Source: Leuconostoc pseudomesenteroides KCTC 3652
GTDB taxonomy: Bacteria; Bacillota; Bacilli; Lactobacillales; Lactobacillaceae
Assembly: GCF_014634745.1 (NCBI RefSeq)
Contig: NZ_BMBP01000002.1
Location: forward strand, 124,001-188,000
DNA length: 64,000 bases
Direction of reading: 5' to 3'
In this document: positions 54,797-64,000 of the stretch, piece by piece
Numbering within the stretch: position 1 is the first letter of the stretch
Layout of the letters: each line of letters opens with the position of its first letter
Notes under the pieces: generated by a model
Told to the model about the DNA's origin: nothing
The model's database searches: none
Seen by the model: only the letters and a program-made list of their open reading frames with translations
Translations under genes and position numbers: made by a program

Positions 54797-57055
54797 TTAC
54801 TTTGTCAATTCGACATCTTGCCCTAATAGGTCAATCACTAATGGTTCACCTGAAATCAAGTCAACATGTGCACCTTGACCATCAACTGACACTTCCAAAA
54901 CATGACCGCGGAATACCAAACGGAAAGCATATTTTGTCCAATTCTTTGGCAAGAATGGCTTCAAGTGGAGTTTACCATCACGAACACGCATGCCGGCAAA
55001 TCCTTGCACAATCGCTAACCATGAACCCGTCATAGCAGTTATATGCAAACCATCTGACGTATCATTATTATAATTATCTAAGTCCAAACGGGCCGCACGT
55101 TCGTACATTTCAACTGCTTTATCTTCCATTTGTAAGTCAGCAGCCAAAATTGAGTGAACAGATGGCGACAATGATGACTCATGCACTGTCAATGGTTCAT
55201 AGAATTCAAAGTTGTTACGCTTTTCTTCTTCTGTAAACGCGTCTGGGAAATAGAACATGGCGTGTAATGTATCAGATTGCTTAATATATGGCGAGCGCAA
55301 AATGCGATCCCATGACCAGTTTTGGTTAATTGGACGAATATCTTGTGGCATATCAGCGATTGGAGTCAAATCTTTATCCAAGAATGTATCGTGTTGAACA
55401 AAGATATGCTTTTTACCTGTCTTGGTTTCAACATCAGCCTCTGGCAAATACATTTTATCAACAATTTCTTGCCACTTTGCTAATTCTTCATCTGTCAAAG
55501 CCAACTTAGCTTTTTCATCAGCATTAATTTCATCGTAGTGTTCAAGTGAGTATTGCAAAACCCATTTTGCCATCCAATTTGTATAGAAATTGTTATTAAC
55601 ATTGTTTTCGTACTCGTTGGGACCCGTGACACCATGAATCATGTACTTATCGTTTCGGGCAGAATAGTGGACACGATCTGCCCAGAAGCGGGCGATATTA
55701 TACAAAACTTGTGCGCCATAACCGTCAAGCCATGAGTGATCTCCCGTGATGTTTGTATAATTATAAATCGCATAAGCAATTGTCGAATTACGGTGAATTT
55801 CTTCAAAAGTAATTTCCCACTCGTTGTGTGACTCAATACCATCAAAGGTCACCATTGGGTACAAAGCACCCTTTAAGCCTTGTTCTTTGGCATTGTGGAA
55901 TGCACCATCCAACTGATCAAAACGATATTGTAGCAATGAACGGGTCACAGACGGATCAGCAACACCAAGGTAAACAGGAATAGCAAATGCTTCGGTGTCC
56001 CAATACGTGGCACCACCGTACTTCTCGCCAGTGAAACCTTTTGGTCCGATATTCAAGCGTGGATCATTACCATAGTAGGTTGAGAATAACTGGAATAGGT
56101 TGAAGCGAATACCTTGCTGCGCCGCATCATCTCCTTCAATTTGAACATCAGCTTTTTCCCAACGATTAGCCCATTCTTGCGCATGCGCTGTGTATATGTC
56201 GTCGTATGTTTGTGCGGCAAGATCCGCAGTTAGTGTTTCACCTGCTTTAATCACTTGAGCTAGGCCATCATAATCACGTGAAGTTGTCACAATCACGCGC
56301 TTTTCAAAACTAACTGAACCTTTAGCTGGTACTTCAATGTCAAAGTTATCAGTCACTTCTTTTTCAGAGCGGTTCACACCATGCTTTTCACCGCCAACAA
56401 AGCTCTGACGGGCAACAACTGTAAATTGTGGCACACCAAACGGATTTTCAATCGTTTGCGTAGCGATAAATGATGAATTAGTGTCATTACCCGCATCCAA
56501 AACTTGCCAAAACTTCTCATCATAATTTGAATCTTCATTGACAACGTCAGCATCAATACTAGCATCAAAACGAATTGTGTGCGCTTGACCATCAGCAGAT
56601 GACAAGTCATAGTGAATATCTGCTAGTTCCTTCACTGCTGCTGAAACTAAGCGCGTGATTTTAAACGTCACGCCAAACACAGTAAATGTTCGATTCAAAA
56701 CACCATTTTTCATATCCAATGATACTTCAAAATCAGTCACATCATTCTTAGCTAAATCAACTTGATTGCCATCAACGTAAATGTCTGCTTTGACATAGTT
56801 TAGCGCATTGATAGCTTTTCCAAAGTAAAGTGGATAACCATTTTTCCACCAACCGACACGTGTTTTATCTGGGAACCAAACACCACCAACGTAAATACCT
56901 TGATGTGTGTCACCGGAATAGACTTCTTCGAACATACCACGCATGCCCATGTATTCGTTGCCCAAACTCGTCATAGATTCTTGGAGACGTTTATCTTCGG
57001 GATTCAAATCATGTGATGTAACTGTCCAAGGATCAACTTCAAAAATTCGTTTCAT
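54797..57055 (-). CDS. mapA: Maltose phosphorylase (GH65)
   Basis: 752 residues, full GH65 length. The general-acid Glu is in GVTGPNEYENNVNNNFY near residue 477; the region EKYGGATYWDTEAFAIP near 348 and the phosphate-binding HESSLSPSVHS near 621 are present. It splits maltose with phosphate, inverting, into glucose and beta-glucose-1-phosphate, without ATP use. First enzyme of the MFS-mapA-galM-pgmB operon. Confidence 0.96.
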   Translation of the reverse strand: MKRIFEVDPWTVTSHDLNPEDKRLQESMTSLGNEYMGMRGMFEEVYSGDTHQGIYVGGVWFPDKTRVGWWKNGYPLYFGKAINALNYVKADIYVDGNQVDLAKNDVTDFEVSLDMKNGVLNRTFTVFGVTFKITRLVSAAVKELADIHYDLSSADGQAHTIRFDASIDADVVNEDSNYDEKFWQVLDAGNDTNSSFIATQTIENPFGVPQFTVVARQSFVGGEKHGVNRSEKEVTDNFDIEVPAKGSVSFEKRVIVTTSRDYDGLAQVIKAGETLTADLAAQTYDDIYTAHAQEWANRWEKADVQIEGDDAAQQGIRFNLFQLFSTYYGNDPRLNIGPKGFTGEKYGGATYWDTEAFAIPVYLGVADPSVTRSLLQYRFDQLDGAFHNAKEQGLKGALYPMVTFDGIESHNEWEITFEEIHRNSTIAYAIYNYTNITGDHSWLDGYGAQVLYNIARFWADRVHYSARNDKYMIHGVTGPNEYENNVNNNFYTNWMAKWVLQYSLEHYDEINADEKAKLALTDEELAKWQEIVDKMYLPEADVETKTGKKHIFVQHDTFLDKDLTPIADMPQDIRPINQNWSWDRILRSPYIKQSDTLHAMFYFPDAFTEEEKRNNFEFYEPLTVHESSLSPSVHSILAADLQMEDKAVEMYERAARLDLDNYNNDTSDGLHITAMTGSWLAIVQGFAGMRVRDGKLHLKPFLPKNWTKYAFRLVFRGHVLEVSVDGQGAHVDLISGEPLVIDLLGQDVELTK

Positions 57056-57129
57056 AAGACTTTCTACCTCTTCAATTTTTCTAATGCTTAGCTTCAGCGC
57101 TAATATCTACGACGACTAATCGCACATAT

Positions 57130-57145
57130 TAACGCCGAAGCGTTA
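57130..57145 (-). other. Intercistronic hairpin with TTCG loop
   Basis: Minus strand TAACGC-TTCG-GCGTTA, six perfect pairs closing a stable tetraloop. No T-tract follows. Between the MFS stop and mapA start, it may stabilise or be a processing point of the operon mRNA. Confidence 0.5.
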
Positions 57146-57149
57146 GCCA

Positions 57150-58502
57150 TTATTGTGCATCTACTGGATTACTGTGAATTTCATTGATAAATCCAACACT
57201 GACTGCACCAATTAACATTAAGATTCCTGATACCAAAATCATTGATGGGAAATGTGAACCAAGTGCAGGAAATAGTGCAAAACTAGCAACCGAGGCTACA
57301 ATTTGTGGTAAACAAATTGAACCGTTAAACAATCCTAGATAAGTACCCATGTGATCACCAGGCAATGCGTTGGTTACCATAATAAATGGATATGCCATCA
57401 TACCTGCCCATGAAATACCGATTAAAATAAATGAACCAATCAACAAATACTGTGAGTGAATAAAGAACACTGATGTGAACCCGATTGCCCCCAAAAATAG
57501 TGACAAAGCATAACCTGTTTTGTTTTTGTTTGCTGGAATCTTTGATAATACAAGCGACCACACGACGGCTGCAATGGCATAAACCGCTGACATGATACCA
57601 AACCAGTTTCCACCATTTTGGTAACCAGCCGTTGTTGGATCAGTTGCATGGAAAATATTGTCTGCCACAGCACCAGTACCGTATGTCCACAAATATTGGA
57701 ATGCCATCCAGCAGAAAAACTGAGTCAAAGTAACCATCCAAAATGTTTTTGGTGCACGCTTTAACAAAGTCAAGAAGCCACCTTCACCATCATCTGGTGT
57801 ATTCAAAGCATAACCATGATATAGCTCATAAGTGGCATCATCGTATTCTTTCACGTTAAAGACTGCAATCAGTGAAAAGACAACTAAGACAATCGCACCA
57901 ACATAGAATGAAATAATCACAGAAGCTGGCACCTGACCTTTAGGTGCTGTATTAGCAACACCAATGGCCGTCAGTAAGAATGGGAAAATGGTTGCCAGCA
58001 CAGACCCTGTATTAGATAAGAAACTTTGGATTGAGTATGCGTATGACTTTTGGTCTTCATTAACCATGTCACCAACAACCATCTTGAAGGGTTGCATTGC
58101 AACATTAGAGCTCAAATCCATGAACAAAATTGTAATCGCTCCAAACCACAAACCAGCAGTAGTTGAAAAACCAAAACTACCTGAATTAGGCAACAAGAAC
58201 ATCACGATAACTGACACAAGAGCGCCAACCAATAGATAAGGCATTCGACGACCAAAGCGCTTTGTCCAAGTGCGATCTGAGAAATAACCAACTAGTGGTT
58301 GAACAAACAGCCCTGCTAATGGTGGTAGGATGAAGAAAAATCCTAACTTAGTGGGATCAGCACCCAATGTCTGAAAAATACGTCCCATTTGGGAACTCTG
58401 CAATGAAAACGCCATCTGCACGCCCAAAAATCCAAAACTCAGCATCCAAATGGTGCTTAGCGGCAAGTTTGGCAACCCCTGCCCTTTTTTCTTATCTGCC
58501 AT
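57150..58502 (-). CDS. MFS sugar:cation symporter (SLC45/GPH-like), second copy
   Basis: 450 residues from MADKKKGQGLPNL; ATG 58500-58502 follows TTGGAGGAAGTAATT. 12 helices and the same motifs as the first copy (RIFQTLGADPTKLGFFFILP, FVQPLVGYFSDRTW). As the leading gene of the mapA operon it is the likely maltose importer. Confidence 0.9.
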   Translation of the reverse strand: MADKKKGQGLPNLPLSTIWMLSFGFLGVQMAFSLQSSQMGRIFQTLGADPTKLGFFFILPPLAGLFVQPLVGYFSDRTWTKRFGRRMPYLLVGALVSVIVMFLLPNSGSFGFSTTAGLWFGAITILFMDLSSNVAMQPFKMVVGDMVNEDQKSYAYSIQSFLSNTGSVLATIFPFLLTAIGVANTAPKGQVPASVIISFYVGAIVLVVFSLIAVFNVKEYDDATYELYHGYALNTPDDGEGGFLTLLKRAPKTFWMVTLTQFFCWMAFQYLWTYGTGAVADNIFHATDPTTAGYQNGGNWFGIMSAVYAIAAVVWSLVLSKIPANKNKTGYALSLFLGAIGFTSVFFIHSQYLLIGSFILIGISWAGMMAYPFIMVTNALPGDHMGTYLGLFNGSICLPQIVASVASFALFPALGSHFPSMILVSGILMLIGAVSVGFINEIHSNPVDAQ

Positions 58503-58635
58503 AATTACTTCCTCCAAAAATTATTTTGAAACATAACTTGTTTGCTCTAATCATGCACCATTTCTATGAACAATTCGTGATGAAACTGTATTTTCTTCAT
58601 TAGAAATGAGACACATATTTTTGGGCATCAAATCA

Positions 58636-58649
58636 TGTAACCGTTTACA
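58636..58649. promoter_or_regulatory. LacI-type operator 1 of the maltose operon
   Basis: TGTAACCGTTTACA: a CG-centred 14-base site matching the LacI/CcpA pattern, 134 bp upstream of the MFS start. Confidence 0.7.
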
Positions 58650-58679
58650 TTTTATAGTATAAAACATTTTGATAATTAA

Positions 58680-58693
58680 TGGAAGCGTTTGCA
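58680..58693. promoter_or_regulatory. LacI-type operator 2 of the maltose operon
   Basis: TGGAAGCGTTTGCA, CG-centred, two mismatches to the cre consensus. Between operators 1 and 3. Confidence 0.5.
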
Positions 58694-58696
58694 CAA

Positions 58697-58710
58697 TGTT
58701 AACGGTAACA
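58697..58710. promoter_or_regulatory. LacI-type operator 3 of the maltose operon
   Basis: TGTTAACGGTAACA, nearly perfect palindrome with the LacI/CcpA consensus. It adjoins the stop of the LacI-type gene. Confidence 0.65.
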
Positions 58711-58713
58711 TCA

Positions 58714-59670
58714 TCACAAATTTGTTGTTTCTCGAACAACTATATCTGGTAAAATGCTGGTATTTTCTACTTCTAAGGTGTTTTCTGATTCAATCTGAGA
58801 AATAATTTGTGCGACAATTTTTTCAGCAATTAAGGCAAACGGTTGTCTCACAGTAGTTAATTGCGGTTGAGTCAGCTGATCAATGAACACACCATCAAAT
58901 CCGATTACGCCACATTCACGCGGAATATGATAAACACGCTGAACAGCACGCAACACACCAAGTGCAATCCGATCAGTCGCACAAACAATCGCAGTTGGTA
59001 ATTCGAAATTGTGCATTAAGTTCGTTAATAGCGTATCCGCTAAGTGGGCATGATTTTCAGTTTGATAAACGTTAACACGACCGCCTTTTTGTGCCATAAC
59101 TGCTCGATACCCAGCTTCACGTTGCTTAGCAAAAGGTAAATCTAACGATAAACCAATATAATAAATATCACGATATCCCTGCCGCCACATATATTCAGTC
59201 GCTTTTTCAATCCCAGCTTGATTATCCACGTCAACAGATGATAAGGGAGAATTTGGTGGCGCTGCGCCATAAAGTATCACTGGCACATCAAGCGTTTGTA
59301 ATTTTAATAAATCTTCTTGTCGCCAACCGCTGACAATTATCCCGTCAATACTTTGTGTCTCTGCCGTAATATCTAAGCTAATTTCTAGTGTGTAGCCTTT
59401 TTGTTGTAAATTATGAGCTAATCGAATCAATAATTTGGCATAATTCGGTTCAACTGTTGCAACATCTTCTAAAAGTAAGAAACGAATGACATAATGGCGT
59501 TGGTTGACCAATGCCCGTGCGACTTGATTTGGCACATAGCCGACGGCTTCAATTGCTTGTTGTACTAATGTCATCAGTTCAGGTGATACTTGATCTGGAT
59601 GATTAATTACACGGCTAACTGTCATTTTTGAAACATGCGCCTTTCGCGCAACATCGCTTAAATTCACCAT
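58714..59670 (-). CDS. LacI-family regulator, second of a tandem pair
   Basis: 318 residues. Helix-turn-helix VNLSDVARKAHVSKMTVSRVI; sugar-binding core with short deviations (RFLLLEDVATVEPNYAK in the first strand region). The start lies inside the previous LacI-type gene (seven-base overlap), so the two are coupled. Its stop is four bases from an operator of the mapA operon. Candidate repressor of that operon. Confidence 0.9.
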   Translation of the reverse strand: MVNLSDVARKAHVSKMTVSRVINHPDQVSPELMTLVQQAIEAVGYVPNQVARALVNQRHYVIRFLLLEDVATVEPNYAKLLIRLAHNLQQKGYTLEISLDITAETQSIDGIIVSGWRQEDLLKLQTLDVPVILYGAAPPNSPLSSVDVDNQAGIEKATEYMWRQGYRDIYYIGLSLDLPFAKQREAGYRAVMAQKGGRVNVYQTENHAHLADTLLTNLMHNFELPTAIVCATDRIALGVLRAVQRVYHIPRECGVIGFDGVFIDQLTQPQLTTVRQPFALIAEKIVAQIISQIESENTLEVENTSILPDIVVRETTNL

Positions 59671-60659
59671 GTCTCATCACCAAATTCAGGTAAACGATAC
59701 GGCACAATCACGCTTGTTGCCTTAGTTTGCTCCAGCACAGAACGCTGATCGTTAAACAATAATCGGACCGCTTCACTGCCCAAGCTACGTGGTAATACAT
59801 CAACTGAGTAAAAGTCCTTACCACCCAGTCGTGCATATTCAGAACGATTAAAAGCTATCGTTGGCAATTTTGGATGTGTGGGCAAATGCGCTTGCGCCTG
59901 ATTACGTGCCAGATAGCCGATTTTGTCATCACTAGCAATAATGCCGTCAATTTCGTGGTGCAATTCGAAATAACTTTCCAATACCTGTTTTTGCGCTTGA
60001 AAATCAATTGGTAATGATAAGACTTGACCGTCTGGTTGTGCAATATGAAAGCCGATTTCACGATTTCGCTCATAACGCCAATCAGCCAACGTACGAACAA
60101 AGAGCGGTGCTTTTAGATTAAACTGGTCAACTAGCTGCCTAGTTGCTTCTTCCCCAGCTCGGCGATTATCATTATCAACATATAAAACATCATTAGCTTG
60201 CTCGGGTTCACCTGTAACAACAACACGGGCGTTGTTTTCTCGTAATAATTCAGAAATCGGATCATTTTCAACAGTGTAAAGTAGTATAAAACGGCGAACT
60301 TGTCCAGCTTCCACCATCATTTTAACGGCATTGTAGACTTCAGACCAATTGCTGCCCGTCGCAGTAGTCAATAAGTATTGTCGCGCAACAAGTTGAGAAT
60401 TAATCCCAAATAGTAATTGCATGGCAAAATCATTTTCAGCACTACCTGCAGCTTGTGGTTGAAAAACAACCCCTACCGTGTTGCTTTCACGCTGTGTTAA
60501 GTTCCGTGCAGCAAAATTTGGCGTATAGCCCATATCTTGTGCAAGTTTTTTAATACGTTCCTTTGTTTTAACACTAATTTTCGGTGAATCAGCCAACGCG
60601 CGCGAAACCGTTGAAATAGCAACTCCGGATTTATTTGCAATATCTTGTATTGTTACCAT
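59664..60659 (-). CDS. LacI-family regulator, first of a tandem pair
   Basis: 331 residues. Helix-turn-helix VTIQDIANKSGVAISTVSRAL and a MalR-like core (TVGVVFQPQAAGSAENDFA near residue 67; DGIIASDDKIGYLARNQA). ATG behind ACAGGAGGTCGCT. Similar in type to MalR of lactobacilli and streptococci. Separated from the ABC genes upstream by a terminator. Confidence 0.9.
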   Translation of the reverse strand: MVTIQDIANKSGVAISTVSRALADSPKISVKTKERIKKLAQDMGYTPNFAARNLTQRESNTVGVVFQPQAAGSAENDFAMQLLFGINSQLVARQYLLTTATGSNWSEVYNAVKMMVEAGQVRRFILLYTVENDPISELLRENNARVVVTGEPEQANDVLYVDNDNRRAGEEATRQLVDQFNLKAPLFVRTLADWRYERNREIGFHIAQPDGQVLSLPIDFQAQKQVLESYFELHHEIDGIIASDDKIGYLARNQAQAHLPTHPKLPTIAFNRSEYARLGGKDFYSVDVLPRSLGSEAVRLLFNDQRSVLEQTKATSVIVPYRLPEFGDETW

Positions 60660-60690
60660 AGCGACCTCCTGTACACGTTATTTTAACATG

Positions 60691-60722
60691 AAAAAGATTG
60701 GGACTGACGCCCCAATCTTTTT
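60691..60722 (-). terminator. Terminator after the ABC transporter genes
   Basis: Perfect 12-bp stem AAAAAGATTGGG / CCCAATCTTTTT with eight-base loop and A/T ends; it overlaps the malG-like stop by one base. It should end the ABC operon. Confidence 0.88.
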
Positions 60723-61570
60723 TAACCTTTGACCGAGCCACTTGTCACACCAGAAACGTAGAATCGTTGCAACACAATAAACAAAATCGTAATTGGAATT
60801 GCAATAATCACTGCCCCCGCAGCGAAACTCATGAATAATGAATTGGCCGTCTCTTTAGTCATCATCGAATATAATCCGATTGCAACTGTATAATTTTTAA
60901 CATTGTCACCCATAATAACCTGAGCAAAAATGAAATCCATCCAAGGACCAGTAAAAGCTGTCAATGCCGTAAAGACAATGATTGGTTTAGATAATGGCAA
61001 GGTAATTTTGGTAAAAATTTGCCATTTGGTTGCACCATCTAGCATGGCACTTTCATCCAATGAATATGGAATCGTGTCAAAAAATCCTTTTTGGATGTAA
61101 AATCCCAAACCAGCGCCAGATACATAAACTAATATTAGGGCGAATAAACTTTGCGTTAAACCAGCTGCTTTCAAAATATAATAGATAGCAAACATTGCCA
61201 TAAAGCCCGGAAACATGTTCAAAACTAAGGCAACCTTCAAAAAAGGACCCTTTAACTTAAATCGTAAGCGACTCAATGAGTATGCCATTGCTAACACTAA
61301 AGCTGTGGAAATAAAGCCGCTCACAATCGACACAAATAACGTATTCAAGAACCAGCGACCAAAAGGATATTGTGAGTTGGTAAAAAGTTGTACGTAGTTA
61401 TGAAAGGTGTAGGTTTTTGGCCAAAAATAGTTTACAAACGCGCCACCTTCGCCACGGAAACTAGTCAATATAATCCAGAGAATGGGCACGACCCAAACAA
61501 TTGCCATGACAGTCAATAATAGATACAAAATCATTGTATTACGGCGTTTTACGCCTTTTAAGCTATGCAT
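60722..61570 (-). CDS. malG: ABC sugar permease, MalG-like
   Basis: 282 residues, six helices, EAA loop near residue 184 (YSLDESAMLDGATKWQIFTK), which contacts the ATPase. End FYVSGVTSGSVKG is the typical MalG tail. Inner subunit of the maltose/maltodextrin importer. Two bases after malF. No ATPase gene follows; a shared MsmK-type ATPase must be elsewhere. Confidence 0.93.
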   Translation of the reverse strand: MHSLKGVKRRNTMILYLLLTVMAIVWVVPILWIILTSFRGEGGAFVNYFWPKTYTFHNYVQLFTNSQYPFGRWFLNTLFVSIVSGFISTALVLAMAYSLSRLRFKLKGPFLKVALVLNMFPGFMAMFAIYYILKAAGLTQSLFALILVYVSGAGLGFYIQKGFFDTIPYSLDESAMLDGATKWQIFTKITLPLSKPIIVFTALTAFTGPWMDFIFAQVIMGDNVKNYTVAIGLYSMMTKETANSLFMSFAAGAVIIAIPITILFIVLQRFYVSGVTSGSVKG

Positions 61571-61572
61571 TG

Positions 61573-62934
61573 TTATGCCTCCATTCCAGAATTTGATATT
61601 TTCTTATAAGCAATCAATGAGAATGTTGCGGACAAAATGAAGATTAAGATACCAATTACCGAAGCTAAGTTATAATCAGCAGTATTCAGAGTTAAATTGT
61701 ATAACCAAGTAATCAGCAAATCAGTTGATCCAGCACCGTAATAATTAGAATTAGCTGGTCCACCACCTGTTAACAAGTAAATCACGTTAAAATTGTTCAC
61801 ATTACCAATGAACTGTTGAATCAAACTCGGCGCCATCACAAACACAATTTGCGGAAATGTGATTGACCTGAAAATTTGAAATTTATTAGCGCCATCAATT
61901 TCTGCTGCTTCAATTTGTTCTTCGGATTGATTCTGTAAGATCCCCGTTGTCACCAACATTGTAGCTGGAATACCAATCCATAGGTTAACAACAATAATTG
62001 TAAACTTGGCAAACAATGGATTTGTGAAAAATGGTAACGATGTTTTAATCAGACCTGAGTTGATCAGTAATGTGTTAACTAATCCACCGTCAGCAAACAT
62101 ATTGTTCATAATCAGTAAACTAATGAAGGCTGGAATCGCCATCGTTAAAATGAAGATAGTTCGAAAAACTTTTTTACCTTTGATGCCCTTAGCATTGATC
62201 ATCATCGCCAAGATAACGCCAAAGAAAAATGAAGTTACTGTTGCTGCAACAGCCCAAATTAATGTCCAAGCCAATACTGGGAAAAAGGTATTGGCCATTT
62301 GCCCTGAAATAACATTACCAAAATTCGCAAATCCGACCCAACTAAATAAATTTTTGGGAGGCAAGTGGTTGTGATCGTATGATGTAAAAGCAATCGCAAT
62401 CATATAAATTAATGGCAAAATAGTAAAGAACAAAACACCTGTCATTGGAATTGCCATCAAAGTCACATGCATTTTTTCGTCAAGCAAGGATGCTAAGTCT
62501 TGCTTCAACGTTGGCAGTGTCTCACCGTCTTGTTTCAATTCCCATATTTTACGCGCCGATCCCAAATTAGCACGATATAAGAGAATAAACAGTACCGTAA
62601 TAATGACAGCTAGCATACCCCATAGTAGCAAAAGCATCGAATTATCACCCGCTTTTAATACAGAAATCCCTAACTTTTTGTCATACACCAAACCCTGTGC
62701 ATGTGTTCCCAGCGTTATCATGTTGTGATAAGCTTTTAATCCTGTCGTGAATAACCACGCCACCCAAGATATTTCTAGTAATAAAAAGATGAATCCTTTG
62801 AGATATTGCTTATTGGCAATGTTGGCAGCTCCCATAATAATATAAGAAGCCTTAGTTGCACCATCTGCTTTTTTAAATAACTTTGTTAGTGGTATATGCG
62901 CTTCAAAAGTCGAATGCTTTTTTCTTTTAAACAT
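61573..62934 (-). CDS. malF: ABC sugar permease, MalF-like
   Basis: 453 residues from ATG 62934 (MFKRKKHSTFEAHIPL) with AAGGATGGA upstream; another ATG four codons earlier lies inside that site. Extra N-terminal helices plus the permease core; EAA loop EEQIEAAEIDGANKFQIFRS near residue 352. Works with MalG and the binding protein. Confidence 0.93.
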   Translation of the reverse strand: MFKRKKHSTFEAHIPLTKLFKKADGATKASYIIMGAANIANKQYLKGFIFLLLEISWVAWLFTTGLKAYHNMITLGTHAQGLVYDKKLGISVLKAGDNSMLLLLWGMLAVIITVLFILLYRANLGSARKIWELKQDGETLPTLKQDLASLLDEKMHVTLMAIPMTGVLFFTILPLIYMIAIAFTSYDHNHLPPKNLFSWVGFANFGNVISGQMANTFFPVLAWTLIWAVAATVTSFFFGVILAMMINAKGIKGKKVFRTIFILTMAIPAFISLLIMNNMFADGGLVNTLLINSGLIKTSLPFFTNPLFAKFTIIVVNLWIGIPATMLVTTGILQNQSEEQIEAAEIDGANKFQIFRSITFPQIVFVMAPSLIQQFIGNVNNFNVIYLLTGGGPANSNYYGAGSTDLLITWLYNLTLNTADYNLASVIGILIFILSATFSLIAYKKISNSGMEA

Positions 62935-62995
62935 CTTTCTTTCCATCCTTCATAAGTATGTACACAGTGAGTGATAGCCACTCACTGCTTTCCTT

Positions 62996-64000
62996 TTATT
63001 TAACTGATTTTGAAGCATTTTTAACCAAAGTGGTTAGCTTTGGCAACATTTGACTGTCTGAAATCTTGCCCTTGTATGTGTCGTTAAACAAGGCATCAGC
63101 TGATGTCCAGAAGTTAGCCATGGCTGGTGATTTAGGCATTGGTGTTGAATAACCTTTCTTCGACATATCAACAACCGCCTTTGCAAGCGCATCATTTTGA
63201 ATATCTTGAGAGGCTTGAACTTTTTTAGATGATGGAATGTAGTGCGAATTTTTGAATCCTAGCTCTTGTACCTTATCACTTGATAAGTATTTCGCTAATT
63301 TCATCGCTGCCAAAGGCTGCTTAGTATCTTGCTTAACACCGAATAACTTAACACCCAAGAACGCCTGCATCTGTTTTTCACCTGAACCCAAGTCAACTGT
63401 TGGATATGGTGCAATGCCTAAGTTGTCCCCTAAGGCTTTTTTATAGTCATTGTATGACCATGGACCAGACAAAGTTGCCGAAATTTTGCCTGATTGTAAC
63501 AGACTCAATGTGTTCGTGCTGGCTTGAACAACGCCCGGATTATCTTTTTGAGCTTTCATCCACTTCAAAACGGACACACCTTTTTTGTTGTCAATATTTG
63601 TACCCTTTGCTTTTTCACCATTAGCACCATACAACGTATCTCCGGCAGTGTAGAATAGTGGTGAGAAAATGTAGTTAGCACCAGCTGATGCTAAATTTGT
63701 TCCCACTTTTCCCTTAGATGTCAAACTAGTCCAAGATTTAATATCATCATTACCGAGTTGCGTTTTGTTATAATACAAGACTTGTGACTCAATGCCATAA
63801 GGATAACCGTACACCTTGCCCTTATAGGTTGCCCCTTTCATCGCATTAGAAATTTGTGTTGATTTAAGGCTTTTAGCATATTTGGTATTTTGATAAATTA
63901 GTCCCTGAGAAGCTAGCGATCCAATTTGATCATGTGGAAACATGAATACATCTGCAGCAGCCGATGGGTCCTTTTGCAAATTCTTTAATGCATCAGTTGA
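62996..64000 (-). CDS. malE: Maltose/maltodextrin-binding lipoprotein, MalE-like (5' end cut)
   Basis: The last 335 residues are visible; the signal peptide and first lobe start are to the right of the window. Features of extracellular sugar-binding proteins: DVFMFPHDQIGSLASQGL, YGYPYGIESQVLYYNK, ISATLSGPWSYNDYKKALG and AMANFWTSADALFNDTYKG. Captures maltose or maltodextrins for the MalFG channel. First visible gene of the ABC operon. Confidence 0.92.
   Translation of the reverse strand, partial: STDALKNLQKDPSAAADVFMFPHDQIGSLASQGLIYQNTKYAKSLKSTQISNAMKGATYKGKVYGYPYGIESQVLYYNKTQLGNDDIKSWTSLTSKGKVGTNLASAGANYIFSPLFYTAGDTLYGANGEKAKGTNIDNKKGVSVLKWMKAQKDNPGVVQASTNTLSLLQSGKISATLSGPWSYNDYKKALGDNLGIAPYPTVDLGSGEKQMQAFLGVKLFGVKQDTKQPLAAMKLAKYLSSDKVQELGFKNSHYIPSSKKVQASQDIQNDALAKAVVDMSKKGYSTPMPKSPAMANFWTSADALFNDTYKGKISDSQMLPKLTTLVKNASKSVK

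Noticed and set aside
1-64000. CRISPR arrays, tRNA, rRNA, IS elements
   Set aside because: No regularly spaced repeats, no cloverleaf sequences with TTCGAATC-type arms outside riboswitches, and no transposase motifs were seen by eye; a covariance search would be decisive for RNAs.

Overview
The window looks like chromosome of a low-GC heterofermentative lactic acid bacterium, most likely Leuconostocaceae (Leuconostoc or a close relative). The basis is the AT-rich base composition, AGGAGG-type ribosome binding sites, a Lactobacillales-type xerD-ribT-scpA-scpB-rluB cluster, a tandem hisS-aspS operon under a T-box, ECF vitamin transporters, maltose phosphorylase metabolism, and a SpaCBA-type pilus locus. 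No tRNA, rRNA, insertion sequence, prophage or CRISPR array was seen. The genus is an inference; no search was possible.

Layout: 1-5.2 kb is thiamine salvage, with two divergent TPP riboswitches. One leads a minus-strand operon (YkoE/YkoD/YkoC-type ECF transporter, a HAD remnant, thiE, thiW), the other leads tenA. 5.2-6.8 kb holds an atypical SDR protein and gene-poor DNA. 6.8-11.4 kb is a synthase-dependent exopolysaccharide operon: UDP-GlcNAc 2-epimerase, degenerate-GGDEF membrane protein, tiny membrane protein, BcsA-like GT2 broken by a frameshift, GH8 hydrolase. Its content resembles the Listeria Pss (poly-ManNAc) system. 11.8-19.7 kb is a pilus operon (tip, basal and backbone pilins plus two class C sortases with unusual C-terminal domains), with a divergent AraC-type regulator at 20.2-21.3 kb.

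21.3-26.3 kb is a redox-defence run read from a MarR/OhrR-like regulator: HesB-like protein, glutaredoxin, MsrA, MsrB, thioredoxin, Nox-like oxidoreductase and gapA. 26.4-38.3 kb is mostly housekeeping: hup, der, rpsA, cmk, a LysM protein, ribU under an FMN riboswitch, rluB, scpB, scpA, ribT, xerD, cvfB, a yqeY-like gene, rpsU and an M32 carboxypeptidase. 38.3-42.8 kb is an MHS transporter, a PucR-type regulator and an amino-acid permease, with matching palindromic sites next to both transport genes. 42.8-47.1 kb is yitT, aspS and hisS, with a T-box leader.

47.1-64 kb is an alpha-glucan utilisation island: two GH13 glucosidases with alpha-1,6-type signatures, two related MFS symporters, maltose phosphorylase, aldose epimerase, beta-phosphoglucomutase, three LacI-type regulators, and an ABC importer (MalG-, MalF- and the C-terminal part of MalE-like proteins) that runs off the right edge. 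LacI/CcpA-type palindromes lie in its control regions. Maltose would enter through MFS or ABC transport and be split by phosphorylase to glucose and beta-glucose-1-phosphate, which PgmB converts to glucose-6-phosphate; the GH13 enzymes would handle isomalto-oligosaccharides.
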